Shown in pieces: positions 32,401 to 45,942 of a DNA stretch of 64,000 nucleotides. The stretch's first letter is position 1. Every line of letters begins with the position of its first letter. The position numbers were made by a program, and so were the translations under genes. The stretch lies in the NCBI RefSeq assembly GCF_037975245.1, contig NC_092583.1, forward strand, positions 4,375,264 to 4,439,263, read 5' to 3'. Source of the stretch: Apostichopus japonicus. Lineage: Eukaryota > Echinodermata > Holothuroidea > Aspidochirotida > Stichopodidae. The notes beneath the pieces are model-generated. The model did not search any database. It worked only from the letters and a program-made list of their open reading frames with translations, and had not been told where the DNA came from.

Positions 32401-35378
32401 TACACTATAACTGGGTTTTATTTATTTAGTATGTATCTTGAAAGACAACTTATTGCGTATATTGGCGGAGAATGGCAATCATTTTCAAATATTATCAACA
32501 CCCTCCACCAAAATACTAATAATATCCCCAGACACTTGACGGTTCTCTGAATCTTTCATATTCAATACACTCTGACAATATATGAAATGCCAACTTACTA
32601 AAGAAATGTTAATAAAATGAAAAGAAATGGTGTCAACTTTTATGTCCAGTTAATAACTCACTATAGGGCCATAAATTCCTAGTTTCAAAACCATGGATAG
32701 CATATTTGGGGCTTTGATTTTATACGATAGGTTATATTATTGGTTTGGTTAAATTTATTGCCCGGATTTCCAATGTATTATCAGTGATTACTGTGTTGTT
32801 TTTCGCCATGTATAAAAAAATGAAAGAAAAAAGTTCTACTACGGAGATAGTAAAATGCAACACAGCAATTTGGAATATAAGCCAGACATATTGGTTTTGT
32901 ACCGCAGTGTTGGCGTAACACCACTATATGGTTAAGTGTTGGATAAAAGACTCTTTTTTTGTGTGGAATAATTACGCGATGATTACGTTATGAAAATTGT
33001 GAGACGCCTTGGTTAATGAGGGAATTCACATAATGACTGCTTAGGGATTCATAGTTAACACATTGGAATGTTAACGTAAGTTACCAACTCCAAACATTGC
33101 TATGTGGACATCAACTGAACATAAAAACGGAAATTAATGTATATATCACCTGAAGGAAGCTCGGTGGTATACCGCACTCGACGGATCTGAGAGAGAACAA
33201 AATCGGCCAAAGAATAAGCTGCGCACATTTCTAGATTCCAGGATGGTCTAAAGTTGCAAGATTCATGGAACGCCAAAAAAGTGCATCAACTATAATAAGT
33301 TGACATTTCCAGATATATGTTCCTATATGCTACAACATATGCGATAAATTGATATTTAAATGATGAAAACATGAATGTTGCAATATTGTAAACGGTAGGT
33401 TCTTGATGTATATTTACTGTACTGTGAGTTTACAACACCAAAACATATTCAGCCTAGTCTCGTCAGCGTTTTTATCCACGTTTTATGTTTTTCTTGGCGT
33501 CCCAAAGAAAATGTCATAGCTGAATGTATTTAAATATTTTGATTTTAATCTGTCTTGTAGATGAACCCACCCCACCCCCGGTTTAAAGTAATAAAATTCC
33601 CAGATGCAAATTTAAGACTCATAATATGAAGTATCATTATTAGGGATAGTCTAAAAGACAAAAAACACACGCCAAGATTTTCGTTTAGTTATTTGAAGTA
33701 AGCCCGATAAATGAAAAAGTTGCCCTATAGATCTTAATTCGAAGAAGTAAAATTTGACTAGTTACATCCGTTCGTTATATAATTTGTGTATTTCGAAATA
33801 TGATGTAGGCCTATTATTTAAACATCTTTCAAGAAAGTTCATTTCATGTCCATGTTTTTCTCATTGAAATGTTGTAAGGTGTTAAGCTACTACTTCTTCC
33901 CATCTGTATTATTTTGCTAACAAAAATCTACCATTCATATTTACCCCCCAACCTCCCCCTCCCTACCCCCTTCCCGCAAGCCCCATAACGGTACATAATG
34001 GTTCATTTCGTACATGTTTTGGAATGTAGGGTAATAAAGTGGTTAGCACAGATTATTGCATTCACCTACCAAAAAAAAAAAAAAAAAAAAATGGAAACGC
34101 TGTTTTCGCGTTCCATGGTAATTTATGTCTTCTTCTTATAGTAAATTGTAAATCAGTTGCGTAGGAGAAGGCATTGAAAGGTCGCAACGAGTATTACATG
34201 CAATATGCCACACACGAATATAATATACGTGGCCGTGCTATATATACCCACTGGAAACGAAACACCAAGAAAATATTAAAATATTTTTTTCGCCAAGTAC
34301 GGGTCCTTCTCGGGTAGTCGTAATTCACTGTCAAGGAATCAAGTTTATTGACTTTTTCGTGTATATTGGAAACAAATGATTATATACGTCGTAAAATTCA
34401 CAGTAAGAGCCAAGCCTATACCACGACCAGTGACTGAATAGGGGGGATGTGATCAATTAAAGGGACATGGTAGCCGGGAGGAATAAAATATATATTGGTT
34501 AAAGATACATCATCTGCTGTCATGGCATTGGCGGGGAACCGATGACGTCACGTCTACATAGTTTGGAATAGTAGTAAAAGGCTTCATTTCTTTCAATCTG
34601 TCGACTGGTGTCGCGTATAGGCAATTCTATTTTGAATTGTATCGCACATGCCAGAACTAGGTGTTGTTGAATAGAGGCGCCCCCTCTCGTCGTTAATATT
34701 GAAGATACTCTCCGGCCCACTAAAAAAAAACGGACGAAAGCAAATAACTGGGTGGTTTTATTCGTAGATTCCAAAGCCTATCAAAAAGATATATCATAGA
34801 TGAGCAAAATATGGTAATTTTACGCCATTTTGCCTCCGATGTTTGTGCTAGGATCTATACAGTATTCTGCGAGAATTACATGTCTGAGGTGACAAACCTC
34901 AAAAAAATAACAATAATAATAATGATACATAACACGAGGATTTATGCTTAAAATATATAAATATCAGAATTTTCGACAAATATTTCACCACGTGGATTAC
35001 ATTACGCGTGGGATGTCTTTGAGTATTGGAAACTGAAAATAAGCTAGAATATGCTGAGCTGGTCAGGTAGAAGGAAGTAATTGTTGTACTTCATATATAG
35101 CCTATATACTCTACACTCAAATTCATGACCGTATAGCCGCTCTTTAAATTTGTGATAATGAATCTTGTCTGGCAGGGCCTCTACATGTATATAGTGTACG
35201 GGTTACTAAGTTCATAATCAATCACATACGTGCATATTTCATATTTTTGAAATATGTTGCGTTTATAAATGGATCCCGGAGCACATCATTCTTACTGGTA
35301 TTAAATGTCCGGCTGCCAATAACAAAAAATGTCACAACTCGTGTACTTTTACGAGTTTATCTTTCAGATATATCTTTC

Positions 35379-35381
<3 letters not shown>

Positions 35382-35444
<63 letters not shown>
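35382..35444. repeat. (TA)n microsatellite
   Basis: About 30 TA units with one TACA interruption near 35391. Confidence 0.9.
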
Positions 35445-35446
<2 letters not shown>

Positions 35447-35639
35447 CATGAAGAGACAATGTGTGTTTGGTTATCTACCTTTATCTTGTTCTTTATATGT
35501 TAAATTTGACAGCCATAAGAGCATATACACATATACAAAAAAAAACGAGTACCATTGGTATGAACTCACGACATAATTGTAACATGGTACCACCAATGAG
35601 TTATACCCATGCTCTCTTATCTATAGAGTTCTGCACAAT

Positions 35640-35985
35640 TTCAATCTCCCCCCCCCCCCCTCCCCTCCAAAAAAAATCGTTAAATTCAATTGGAAAACCA
35701 TGTCAATACACTTGCATATAATACTTACGAACATTGCGTATACAAATGGACATATATTGCCCATTGCCCAATTATATTTGTAAACGGGTCCGGTTCTTCC
35801 CTCCCTCCACACGCACCCCCCCCCCCCCAAAAAGTCGTTAAATTCAATCGGAAAACCATGTCAATACACTTGCCTATAGTACTTACGAACATTGCCTATA
35901 CACATGACGTATATTGCTCATTGCCCAATTATATTTGTAAGTGGGTCCGGTTCCCCCCCCCCCCCCTCCACACGGCCCTTCCGCT
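35640..35985. repeat. Tandem duplication, ~155-bp unit, bounded by C-runs
   Basis: Two copies (about 35676-35830 and 35831-35970) each start at a C-run/A-run junction. They share TCGTTAAATTCAAT, AAAACCATGTCAATACACTT, CATTGCCCAATTATATTTG and GGGTCCGGTTC. A third C-run follows copy 2. The copies are close to 90% alike by eye. No coding content. Confidence 0.8.
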
Positions 35986-36640
35986 CTCCTAACATTCACC
36001 TACATATATACAATACTGTGCATAAAGCAGACTGTACTCTTTTCCGAGTCCTTACTCGAGTACAGATTGCCGTACTCGTGTTCTGAACTTTGTACTCGGC
36101 TGAGTTCGATTCGATTGTCTGGGCAGACTAAACATAAAATCGTCTTTCAGTCTCCCCGTGCCCATAGCTAAATTTGATCACCGTATGGAAGAGGGCGGTT
36201 GCTATGCAAATATAACTGATGATATTTGGAACAGATATGTTTTTTTTTATTCACATTGAACAGACCCTGAGCAGAATTTATTGGTTAAGTCATTTATAAA
36301 TCAATGACGTGAGACAGTAGACACGCCAATTACTTCGCCTGTTGCCATTTGTATGGCTTTTATGATAAATAAAGCCGAATAAGATCCAATTCCTAACAGC
36401 GAATAAACTTCCAACCTGCTGTAAATCAACTTGCCAATCGTATAGTTTATTCTCAGTAATCACGGTCTCTATTATACCGTGGTGTCTGTTGTTACGTATC
36501 TGTATACGGGTGTATTGATCTGTTTTGCAGCCGTTTTATGTAATCGCGTGCATGTCATTTTCTTTCATAAAAGATCAATATTTGCAATTGGCGTGACCCC
36601 AAGTGTCCATGTTGGAGCCCTGGTAGTATATATACAGACA

Positions 36641-36943
36641 GACAAATGCAGGCGCGTAGCCAGGGGGGAAGGGGGCAGCCGTCCCCCCCCCCTTGAGCAT
36701 AATTTTTTTTTTTTTTTAATGTTTTTATGATATCGCTAGTATTTTCAAAAGAGAAAATGCTAAGATGCAACTTACAAGGCCTGGGAAGTGCCTTTTCCAG
36801 CGATCTGGGAGGCATTCTAAGCCAAAATTTTCTTGTACGCTTCGCGCCAATCATGGTGGCGCTACGCTTAGATAGTTTTCAATGCCGAATCTACAGTTTC
36901 GCCCCTCCCTTGGCAAATTCCTGGCTACGCGCCTGGACAAATG
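36641..36943. mobile_element. hAT-type MITE with perfect 8-bp target duplication
   Basis: The element is 36649-36935 (287 bp). Its terminal inverted repeats are perfect over 16 bp: CAGGCGCGTAGCCAGG at the left and its complement at the right. It is flanked by an exact 8-bp duplication, GACAAATG, at 36641-36648 and 36936-36943. CAG...CTG ends with an 8-bp duplication are typical of hAT transposons. There is no transposase frame inside, so it is non-autonomous. A C-run and T-run lie near its left end. Confidence 0.9.
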
Positions 36944-39900
36944 TTAAAACAAGAATCGAGGCTTGATTCTTATTCGAATATAAAGCTACGAAACTTAAAA
37001 GAACTTTATAAGGACTAATAAGGCTATGCCTCGTTTCTTCCACACTTTTTTTTTCTTCTCAGTTCTATAATTTTTTTGTTCTTGTGGTAATGTGACCCGT
37101 TCTGAACTGGGTTAGCTCATTTCAGCCCGTCCTCATTATGTCAGGACAGGAATCACGTGACCATAGCATATGGTCAGTTAAAGTGATGTATCACAAATTA
37201 TCCAAGGACCAGGTTTTATACTGCTTTCAAAATTAATGTCAACACATTATTCCTACCATACAATCACTGCCATTGTCCATGTGCCGAACCTTATTTGCAT
37301 ACAATAATCGGGCGGATGTCATTCATGTTGGCATGTACCGAGTTATTCAACAAACCGGATAAGGCAAGTGCCCCAGAATGTATACCCCAAGTTTACGGGC
37401 CACAAAGTCAAAGGACCCCCAAGGTCATAGGGGGTCCCTGAATACTTCCAGGGGGGTAGGACAACCTTTGTCGGGGGGGTGGGGGAGAGACAAGCATATG
37501 GTACCATAGGGCTACTGAGGGTGTTAACCCGTCTGAATGTTAACTGGTTGAATGCTTATCGACCAGTAATTTTATGTCTTGGGAGCAAGAAGCAAGAGAG
37601 TAACATTGTACTATTGAGCCACTGTTGTGTGGCTTTGGTTTGAAACGGGACAATGCGGGTGTTCAAAAGTTTTCAACTGAAGCACAAGCAACAGCTCTCA
37701 ATTATGGTATAGGCTAGGCCTAGGTATGTATGTAATACGAGCAAGCGGTTCATCCTAGCAACGATATGCCGTACGACACGACATTCTTTACTCGCCATTT
37801 TTGCGACTATATAAGCTTCACATTCTAGTGGTATCTTGCTGGTAATCTCCTTCGCTGAGAATATTTTAACCTCAACTTTGTTGTCCCTAAAATATCTTTC
37901 ATTTTAAAAAGTTTTTTTTTTTTAGTCTTTCACCTGCTCAACAAGAGGTTGAAGATGTAACAGGTGACAACAGTGAGGTGAATTCAAACCCAGCGGGAGA
38001 TGACATCCAACACTTCAACATAGAAATTCGTTTCTTCCGAATAAAAAAAGAAGTAATAGTTCACTTTACGATAGGGCTTATATAGGAAAACAAATCTAAA
38101 AACAATTTTCGATGGAGTATGTTTGTCTTATCGATGCATGAGATTGTAAATACTAAACAACGTGTGGGCAAACTTAGTGGTGAGACCAGCTTGTGTCATA
38201 TGAAAAGCAACTGGGACCGTCGTCGACTTGTAACTATCTGTTCATACACATATCTCATATAGCATATAATGTAAACGCTTCACCAATTTGATGCCTTCGA
38301 AAATGCGGAGACGCAAAGTTACAATTGAGCGCGCGTTATGAACCACGCTCTGCACGACCTATGGAAATTAGACGGTTGTGCGCGACATGTTTAACACAAG
38401 TCAACAATTGGCTGAGTGACATGGCAGTCACTTTTATCGAGACCGTTCTATTCTAAGAATAAATTGAAGATCAATAGAACACGTACATGGGATAATGTTA
38501 CATCGCGCTTATCGTAAAAAAAGAAAGAAAATATACTATCTTATCGCAAAGTGTCGCATCATATTGTGTACCACTCACACCGTCAATGTCGCTTAACAGT
38601 CTAATAAACTATGGTTCTCGTAAAATGACGGTCCGATCGTACCAAAACATGCAGGCAAAGAACAGCTAAAAGTGCCAAAACAAAACAAAAATCACAAGGA
38701 GAAGTTTCTTATAGTATTTGTTTGAACTTGCAGACGTAATGTAACTAACTTCGGAAGACGCACTATCAAAGCCCCGCCCCCTCCCTCGTGAAGGGGGTGT
38801 AGGAGGGAGCCTTTATCTAGCTTAAGTTTATTGTTGCGTTATATGGATACAAATTGCAATAGTAACCCTCTCCGCTACAACATCAAGGAAATCAAATAAA
38901 TCGTAAAAATGAAAGTTCTATTATTATCCTATAGTACTGAACGCAACGATTAGTGAAAAAGTAGGCTCAGTGATGAAAAAGATATCTTAAGCTGTGAATA
39001 CCAGAACGGCAATCAAACATGTTTGTTTTATGAAAAGGGTTTATCAGCTTGGTCTTAAACCATTAAGAGTTATAGCTGACAATTTGACAGGGATAAATTT
39101 ACATCCGTAACATTCAGAATGCTCTCATGTATAGCAAGTATTAAAACCTATGATGACATTAATTGGAGAAATGTGAGTTACATCAGTCTCGTATCACACC
39201 ACAATTAGAGTAGTGCACGTCCGCCCTGCAGGGTTAACCATTGTCGGAAAATAAGTCCTAAAGTGACCTCTATACTGTATTGATATTTTTGGCGTTTTCT
39301 GAGTCATCATCATTCGTTTTGATACTTGGATGTTAAAGAGGATGAAATAAACTACTGATGGTCTAAAAATCTGAAGGATTGAAGGTGATTTTAGGGTATT
39401 TGAGAAAATCTTGGGTGAAACAAAAAGATACCGCAGCGAGAGCTGGCATATGGGTTAGGGAGCACTATGCTAAGCTTTGAGCTCTTCTAGTAAAAAATCT
39501 CAATGGTCATGGTGGCAAACGTTGAATGTGTTGTGATAGCCCAAGCCATCAGCTATCATATGGTGGGTAGGACATGTCAGTTGATTACTTCTATCTATGC
39601 TCTAGCAGCCTTGGTAAGTGACGAGTTTAGTAAGTCAATGGGAGCAATTCATTGTGATGCGACACCTTCAGTCAGTACGGTACACAACGAACGGCTTTCC
39701 ATAGTCTGGTTACATTTGAAAGTCATATGATCCTGATGTGATATAATGTTTAGTTAATTATATTATGGGAAAAGCATAAGCCAAAAGTTTATCCACGAAG
39801 CTATAACCGGTCAGCTATAATTATCAGTATTATGATCTGGAATGAAGCAAGGCACGGTTCAAGCTGCACGGGGTTGTGTGCGTGTGTGTTTTGTGAGGTG

Positions 39901-41940
39901 AGTCGGGTGGGTGGGGTGGGGGTGAGATTGGGGTGCGGTAGGGTGGGGTGAGGTGGGGAACAACGCAATGCACTATGACTGGTAGTGCATAGGTCGAACA
40001 GATTTGTGTGTGCTGTGTTTGAACTCGATGCGTGGGAGAAGTATAGGGGTATAAATTGGGGGAGGCAACGGGTTGCTTAGGAATCAATCCCCACCCTCCT
40101 TGTCTAAAGACCCTGTTTCTTGACAGTGTGAATGTGTTTTTCAATATGTATTACAAAAGGGTCCTATATACACACAGGGCCTCTTTCCTGACGATACGAC
40201 TGGCCAAATTTGATGGTGATCTGTAGTGCCCCGGAAAAATGATCAAATTTAGTAAAACTGTTACCAAGTTTCCATGGACAGATATCTATCTATGCAATTC
40301 TGTTTTCACCCTTGTTTTGTACTGCCACCATTACAGCATATTACCTCATGAAAAAAAAAATTGTGACTCTAAAAATGATCGCAGCTTCTGAAGAACTGAA
40401 AATCATTTGGCGTTAAATGAAAGATACCGCTGGCATTTTACTACACCAGGTCTAAAGAATTACGAAAAAAAGCAAAAACGCCTTAATTTAAACCCTTTAT
40501 CCAAGTTTTGCCTTTTGTAATATGTGTGTATTCCATATATCAACCTTGCTCTATAATACTAGACTGCCACCGGTACATGGCAGTACTTTACTCTTGTATA
40601 GGGATGCTAGAAACTGTTACCATGGTGATCTTGATATTTTGCTCACTATATACAATACACCAATCAGTCCACATACAGACGTTTACTGAATAGACCAAGT
40701 TTCGTAACCTAAAGCTTTCAAGTTCCCGGATATTAATTGGCTAATTTGCATTATGGGTAAAATTAAAAGCGTATCGGCTTATTATTATTATTTTGTTTTT
40801 CACTTGTGGCCTAACACAACTGTTTAACAATATTCAACAGAAACTATTTCGCAGATTTACAGGAAATATATAAATATATATTGTATGGACCTAACAAATA
40901 TAGAGTCGACCTGAACGGATGTCTTCCATGAGCACAACAAACGTAACAAGAACTTAACGATATTTGGAAGAAAAATATCGTAAAACCGCATTATGCGTTG
41001 TCGGTGGCTTCAAAAGAAACACTTTGTGACGTACATACCCCCGTAGCGGTTTTCGTGGCTACGAAATAAAAGAGGAAGGTAACTACATCTCGAAACTTGC
41101 AAAATACAAAGGCGTTGTCTGCTTAGATGGAGGACTTCAAAACAGCTCCAAGACTATTAATGTCACTCTCGGTTTTAATGTACACAATGTCATTCTTCTG
41201 TGTGTTAGAAACTCTATTGTTATACATGGTCTTTTACGTACTTGAAATTAACAAAAGGCCATTGTGTTTAAATCATATATTTTTTTTTATTTGGAAAAGA
41301 CTTCCGAAATGTTCACTATTAAAATATAATGATAAAAGTCTCGTGGCCAAAAAAAAAGGACAACGGAGGTTTTAATCAACGCTGTGAAATAATATTTTAT
41401 AGTCAGTTGCAGAAGAAGTTCTAGTTTGGAGACATCTCGGTCCAGCATAGGTTTGCAATCAACCGCCTAACAGCGGAACTGGTCGGCCTATATGCAGTGA
41501 ACTTTGTCAAGTCTGGAAGTATGACGTTATTATTCTTGACAAACGACGAGGAAATAATTTGAAATACTTACGTTCACCTTAAAAGCAGATGGACCGATTT
41601 ATTTACCGTCTTCCTGAAATCTGTTCATAATTTAAATATTGTATTAAAATGGCAATGTATCTTTATTCACACTAATGTTTCTTATCTGAATTTTCTAGTC
41701 GTGATTTTATAGAAATATACTTTAATCAATGAATATCAGGTTTGTGTATATACATATATGTCTTCTGTTCCCTTCCTCGTGCGTGCACGGCTATACGTAT
41801 AGCAGCAATTTTCCCAATTGGCTGTGTTGAGTTATATTTGAACCCTCCGTCGCACCCCTCTTCCCCCCGCCCGCCCCACCCACCGACCCCACCCACCCAC
41901 CCCACTCAGCCTTCCACCACTCCGTTTACATAAATAATAA
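36944..41940. other. Noncoding host DNA, 36.9-41.9 kb
   Basis: No gene or RNA gene is supported. The stretch has G-rich segments near 37460 and 39900-39960, and a C-rich segment near 41853-41920. Otherwise it is unremarkable AT-rich sequence. Confidence 0.55.
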
Positions 41941-41942
41941 TC

Positions 41943-42086
41943 CCGGTACCCAGGCCCGTAGCCAGATTTCCCATTTGGGGGCGTAGAGGGGCAAACAGGT
42001 TGTCTGGTGTCAGTTAGCCCCTCCCCCTCCACATGACTCCTCCCCGTGATTCCTCCCCACCCCTTTTATGCGAACCTGCTGGTACC
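41943..42086. mobile_element. Possible short hAT-like MITE
   Basis: CAGGCCCGTAGCCAG at 41951-41965 resembles the terminus of the MITE at 36649. A candidate right end, CGAACCTG, is at 42071-42078. The flanking 8-mers CCGGTACC and CTGGTACC match at 7 of 8. The inverted repeat match is weak beyond the first four bases, so this could be a truncated relative with a chance flank match. Confidence 0.35.
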
Positions 42087-44185
42087 AACCATGGGTGATT
42101 GGCATTGACGAGCTATTTTGTGAAGACAAATATATACAAAGTATGATGAATAGCCAAAAACAAAACTTTAAACACAAGAAATATTTAACTAATGTGCTGT
42201 GGTCCATCCTATGTTGGCCAAAGTATAAAAGGCCAAGATCCAGTTTATAGGGCCCATGCATGGTTCCTCTTCATTAAACCACATTGCACAGAAGTATATG
42301 ATAAACATAGACGTAAATGGAAATATAATGGAATTCTTTGAGTATCAAGAAAAGTCGGCGAATATAGAAGAAAAAGAAGAAAATAAGGAACACTTTCATC
42401 ACGAAATAATAACGACGTCAAGTACTTGAACGATGAGTGACATTCATTACCTTTGAAAAAAATATATATATAATTTTTCAGTTCATAAATGACACCGTCC
42501 TTGTCATTACATTGTTACCGTTACCTTTCAACGTGACATCAACACATAAATTTCCCGTCTAACATCGTAACGTTACAAACTGCACATGCACTGATGCAGA
42601 GATCGGTTCAAAAACAAATCCATATTTATATTTTTTTTGTACCGAAGACAGAGTTTTCCTTCAAATGCCTTTTGTTCATTTTGCAAACCCCAAATTAACA
42701 TTTTCAATTTAAACGAAATCATTCCATCCATATCAACTTTTAATTTTGGGGGGTTAGTGGAAAAACACACACAGAGTAGTGACGTACTGAGGCTATTGGG
42801 TCACACTTTTATCAAGTGTACTTGTAAATGTAAGCATTTGTATTTCTTCATCATAATTTTTTTCGGAAGAAATATTAGGTCATATATCAAATTTACCATT
42901 CACAGAAAAGAAACCATAAACCATTGGCATATTAATGTCTCTACAGGGAATGGCTATGGACTAAAAAACTTACAAAAGCTCACGTCCTTGAAGATACGGG
43001 CCCCGCACCTATAGAGGTAATCTGGATCAATGGGTACTTTCACTTAATATCCTGATAATAATGATAAGAATAATAATAATAATAACTAATACCCAAGACA
43101 AGTCCCACATAGACAAGAGCAAAATCAAATTATTTATGTCGGTCAGGGTGGAATTCAAAGTTGAACTATACTCACTTAAAGGAGCGTTCCAGGTATAAAA
43201 ATGGTGTATGGAATATTAAGTTATCCCATAAGAGGTGTAGTATTGTACACCAGGCACGCAAGCAGGTAATGCAACAGGAGGGGGTTAGAGGTTGTGAATG
43301 GGGTGGGTATTATTATACCGTGTGGAAAGGGGTATCTGGTTGAAAACGTAAACTTTTTTTGAGAAAATATTTCACTCTATCTTTTTGGGAGAAGGGTTGA
43401 CGAAAAAGGAAGCCACACGTTACGTGTCAAAAATATCGCGTATACTCACGTTACAACGTTGTAACAGACAGTTAATACTTCAAACTAATTTTTGTAGTTT
43501 GAAGAGTGCTTGCCTAACGTTAACGGAGTGTGTTCCTTGGATATGATTCATTACAGATGCACGAAGGCAGGGTTTGCAGCAATGCTATATGAAACGTATT
43601 ATTGTTTGTGAGTTCGCGTTTAGTAAAGAAAAACATCTTCTTCGCCCAAACGGTCACTTAAACACAGTGGATGTGACAAAACTTGCTTTATAATTAGTTT
43701 GATAATATCTGGAAAATACTGCAGATCAATACAAGCATATATTCCCTTTAAAACACGTAAGTTCAAAATAAGATGACACCAAGAAAATTGCTCGCAGACA
43801 ACAAACTGATTTAGAGGTACAGACGGTTTATTTGCTAATATATCACTGAAATACTTTTCTTTTTTCTTCGAATTCAATCAATTGTCTTGCGAGCGTATTT
43901 TCTGTATATTTGTATAAAGGCGTCGAGTGTATACATATACATTTATCAATGCCACTGTCTCGTAAAATATCAAACACCATTCCATGATATATTTACAGTA
44001 TAATGAATATAACATGGGTGATTTCCATACTCCGCACGAATAAATGTCTTAAGTCGAAATTATGAAGACAGAGCTCGTAAAGTCTTACTATTTATGTCTA
44101 GCTTTTAACTGTTAAAATATCTGTTTAATGTATATGGATTTAATCGGTTTCTTAATGTTTCCCTTAATATGTATATATTATATAG
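42087..44185. other. Noncoding host DNA, 42.1-44.2 kb
   Basis: I see no supported gene. Short AAT repeats lie near 43065-43087. The longest open frame (about 42637-43014) has no recognisable domain and a composition typical of chance translation. Confidence 0.5.
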
Positions 44186-45240
44186 ATAGATGGATGGATG
44201 GATGGATGGATGGATGGATGGATGGATGGATGGATGGATGGATGGATGGATGGATGGATGGATGGATGGATGGATGGATGGATGGATGGATGGATGGATG
44301 GATGGATGGATGGATGGATGGATGGATGGATGGATGGATGGATGGATGGATGGATGGATGGATGGATGGATGGATGGATGGATGGATGGATGGATGGATG
44401 GATGGATGGATGGATGGATGGATGGATGGATGGATGGATGGATGGATGGATGGATGGATGGATGGATGGATGGATGGATGGATGGATGGATGGATGGATG
44501 GATGGATGGATGGATGGATGGATGGATGGATGGATGGATGGATGGATGGATGGATGGATGGATGGATGGATGGATGGATGGATGGATGGATGGATGGATG
44601 GATGGATGGATGGATGGATGGATGGATGGATGGATGGATGGATGGATGGATGGATGGATGGATGGATGGATGGATGGATGGATGGATGGATGGATGGATG
44701 GATGGATGGATGGATGGATGGATGGATGGATGGATGGATGGATGGATGGATGGATGGATGGATGGATGGATGGATGGATGGATGGATGGATGGATGGATG
44801 GATGGATGGATGGATGGATGGATGGATGGATGGATGGATGGATGGATGGATGGATGGATGGATGGATGGATGGATGGATGGATGGATGGATGGATGGATG
44901 GATGGATGGATGGATGGATGGATGGATGGATGGATGGATGGATGGATGGATGGATGGATGGATGGATGGATGGATGGATGGATGGATGGATGGATGGATG
45001 GATGGATGGATGGATGGATGGATGGATGGATGGATGGATGGATGGATGGATGGATGGATGGATGGATGGATGGATGGATGGATGGATGGATGGATGGATG
45101 GATGGATGGATGGATGGATGGATGGATGGATGGATGGATGGATGGATGGATGGATGGATGGATGGATGGATGGATGGATGGATGGATGGATGGATGGATG
45201 GATGGATGGATGGATGGATGGATGGATGGATGGATGGATG
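44186..45240. repeat. Giant (GATG)n tetranucleotide microsatellite
   Basis: About 263 tandem GATG units without a visible interruption, entered through GATAGATA. Because the period is 4, all three plus frames encode a Trp-Met-Asp-Gly repeat and the minus frames encode His-Pro-Ser-Ile. These open frames are artefacts of the repeat, not genes. Confidence 0.98.
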
Positions 45241-45725
45241 TTTATATATTTTTTTGTACACTTTGTAACGGAGGTAATTACGTAGGTGACACAGGGCACG
45301 ACTTTTCACCTGCGTTACAATAATCATAAGAAATCGATACGGGACAATTTCTTGCGATACCCACTGGCTGAGTATTACAATCTCTCCAACCGTTCATTCT
45401 CTCAACAATCTGAAATGTATTTTAATTGCTACAAATTTTGAAATCAAATACTAAACGAAAACGAATGAAATAGATTTTATTTTCCTTGTCAACTCACTTC
45501 TTAAATTGGTCCCAACGTAGACTTAAGACCAGTCACCCAGTACCAGTTTAAAACAAGCTTAATGTCGCTTCCTGTCCTTTGTTCTCCCAGCCATTGTCTT
45601 CTGCTCAGTTTATTGTATTGTTTATCCCCTTATATTGCTAATTGCTCGCAGATAATCTGTATTATTCCTTTAACTCCTGTGTTCATTTCACTTGTATATT
45701 ATTTTCACTTTAACTGTAGCCATTG

Positions 45726-45752
45726 CTGAAGAAGGTCCCGGGACACCGAAAC
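45726..45752 (+). other. Hammerhead-ribozyme-like core motif
   Basis: CTGAAGA, then a short helix formed by GGTCCC and GGGACA, then CCGAAAC. The hammerhead core is CUGAUGA, helix II, GAAA. Here one core base differs (A for T), so it is probably inactive. Such CTGAAGA...CGAAAC blocks are common relics near Penelope-like and related retroelements. Confidence 0.35.
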
Positions 45753-45828
45753 TTCCAAAATATTTTCTAAAACAGTATTCCTTCTTTGTCAAATATGAGT
45801 CATATATTATTTCTCTACTTTTGTCTAA

Positions 45829-45851
45829 TAATAATAATAATAACATATATA

Positions 45852-45940
<89 letters not shown>
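45829..45940. repeat. (AAT)n and (TA)n microsatellites
   Basis: Short AAT repeat (about 45829-45843) followed by interrupted then perfect TA repeat to about 45940. Confidence 0.9.

Positions 45941-45942
<2 letters not shown>

Larger units (their letters stand above)
20630..35370. other. Noncoding host DNA, 20.6-35.4 kb
   Basis: No coding exon or RNA gene is supported in this ~14.7-kb stretch. Seen are local duplications near 21.3-21.7 kb, a (TA)n tract at 21769-21794, a 17-bp minisatellite near 22484, an inverted repeat near 23.2-23.4 kb, and C or G runs near 24690, 28910, 29900, 31880, 32220 and 32330. A short tandem AATTTAACCTTACGTA repeat lies near 29063-29117, and an A-run near 34072-34090. 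A SINE, MITE or old retroelement fragment too diverged to recognise by eye may remain. Confidence 0.55.

Noticed and set aside
42637-43014. 125-residue frame at 42.6 kb
   Set aside because: Composition of random AT-rich translation, no domain, no splice or promoter context.
44128-45327. Long reading frames of Trp-Met-Asp-Gly and His-Pro-Ser-Ile repeats on both strands
   Set aside because: They are open only because a perfect 4-bp repeat lacks stops in every frame; no gene.
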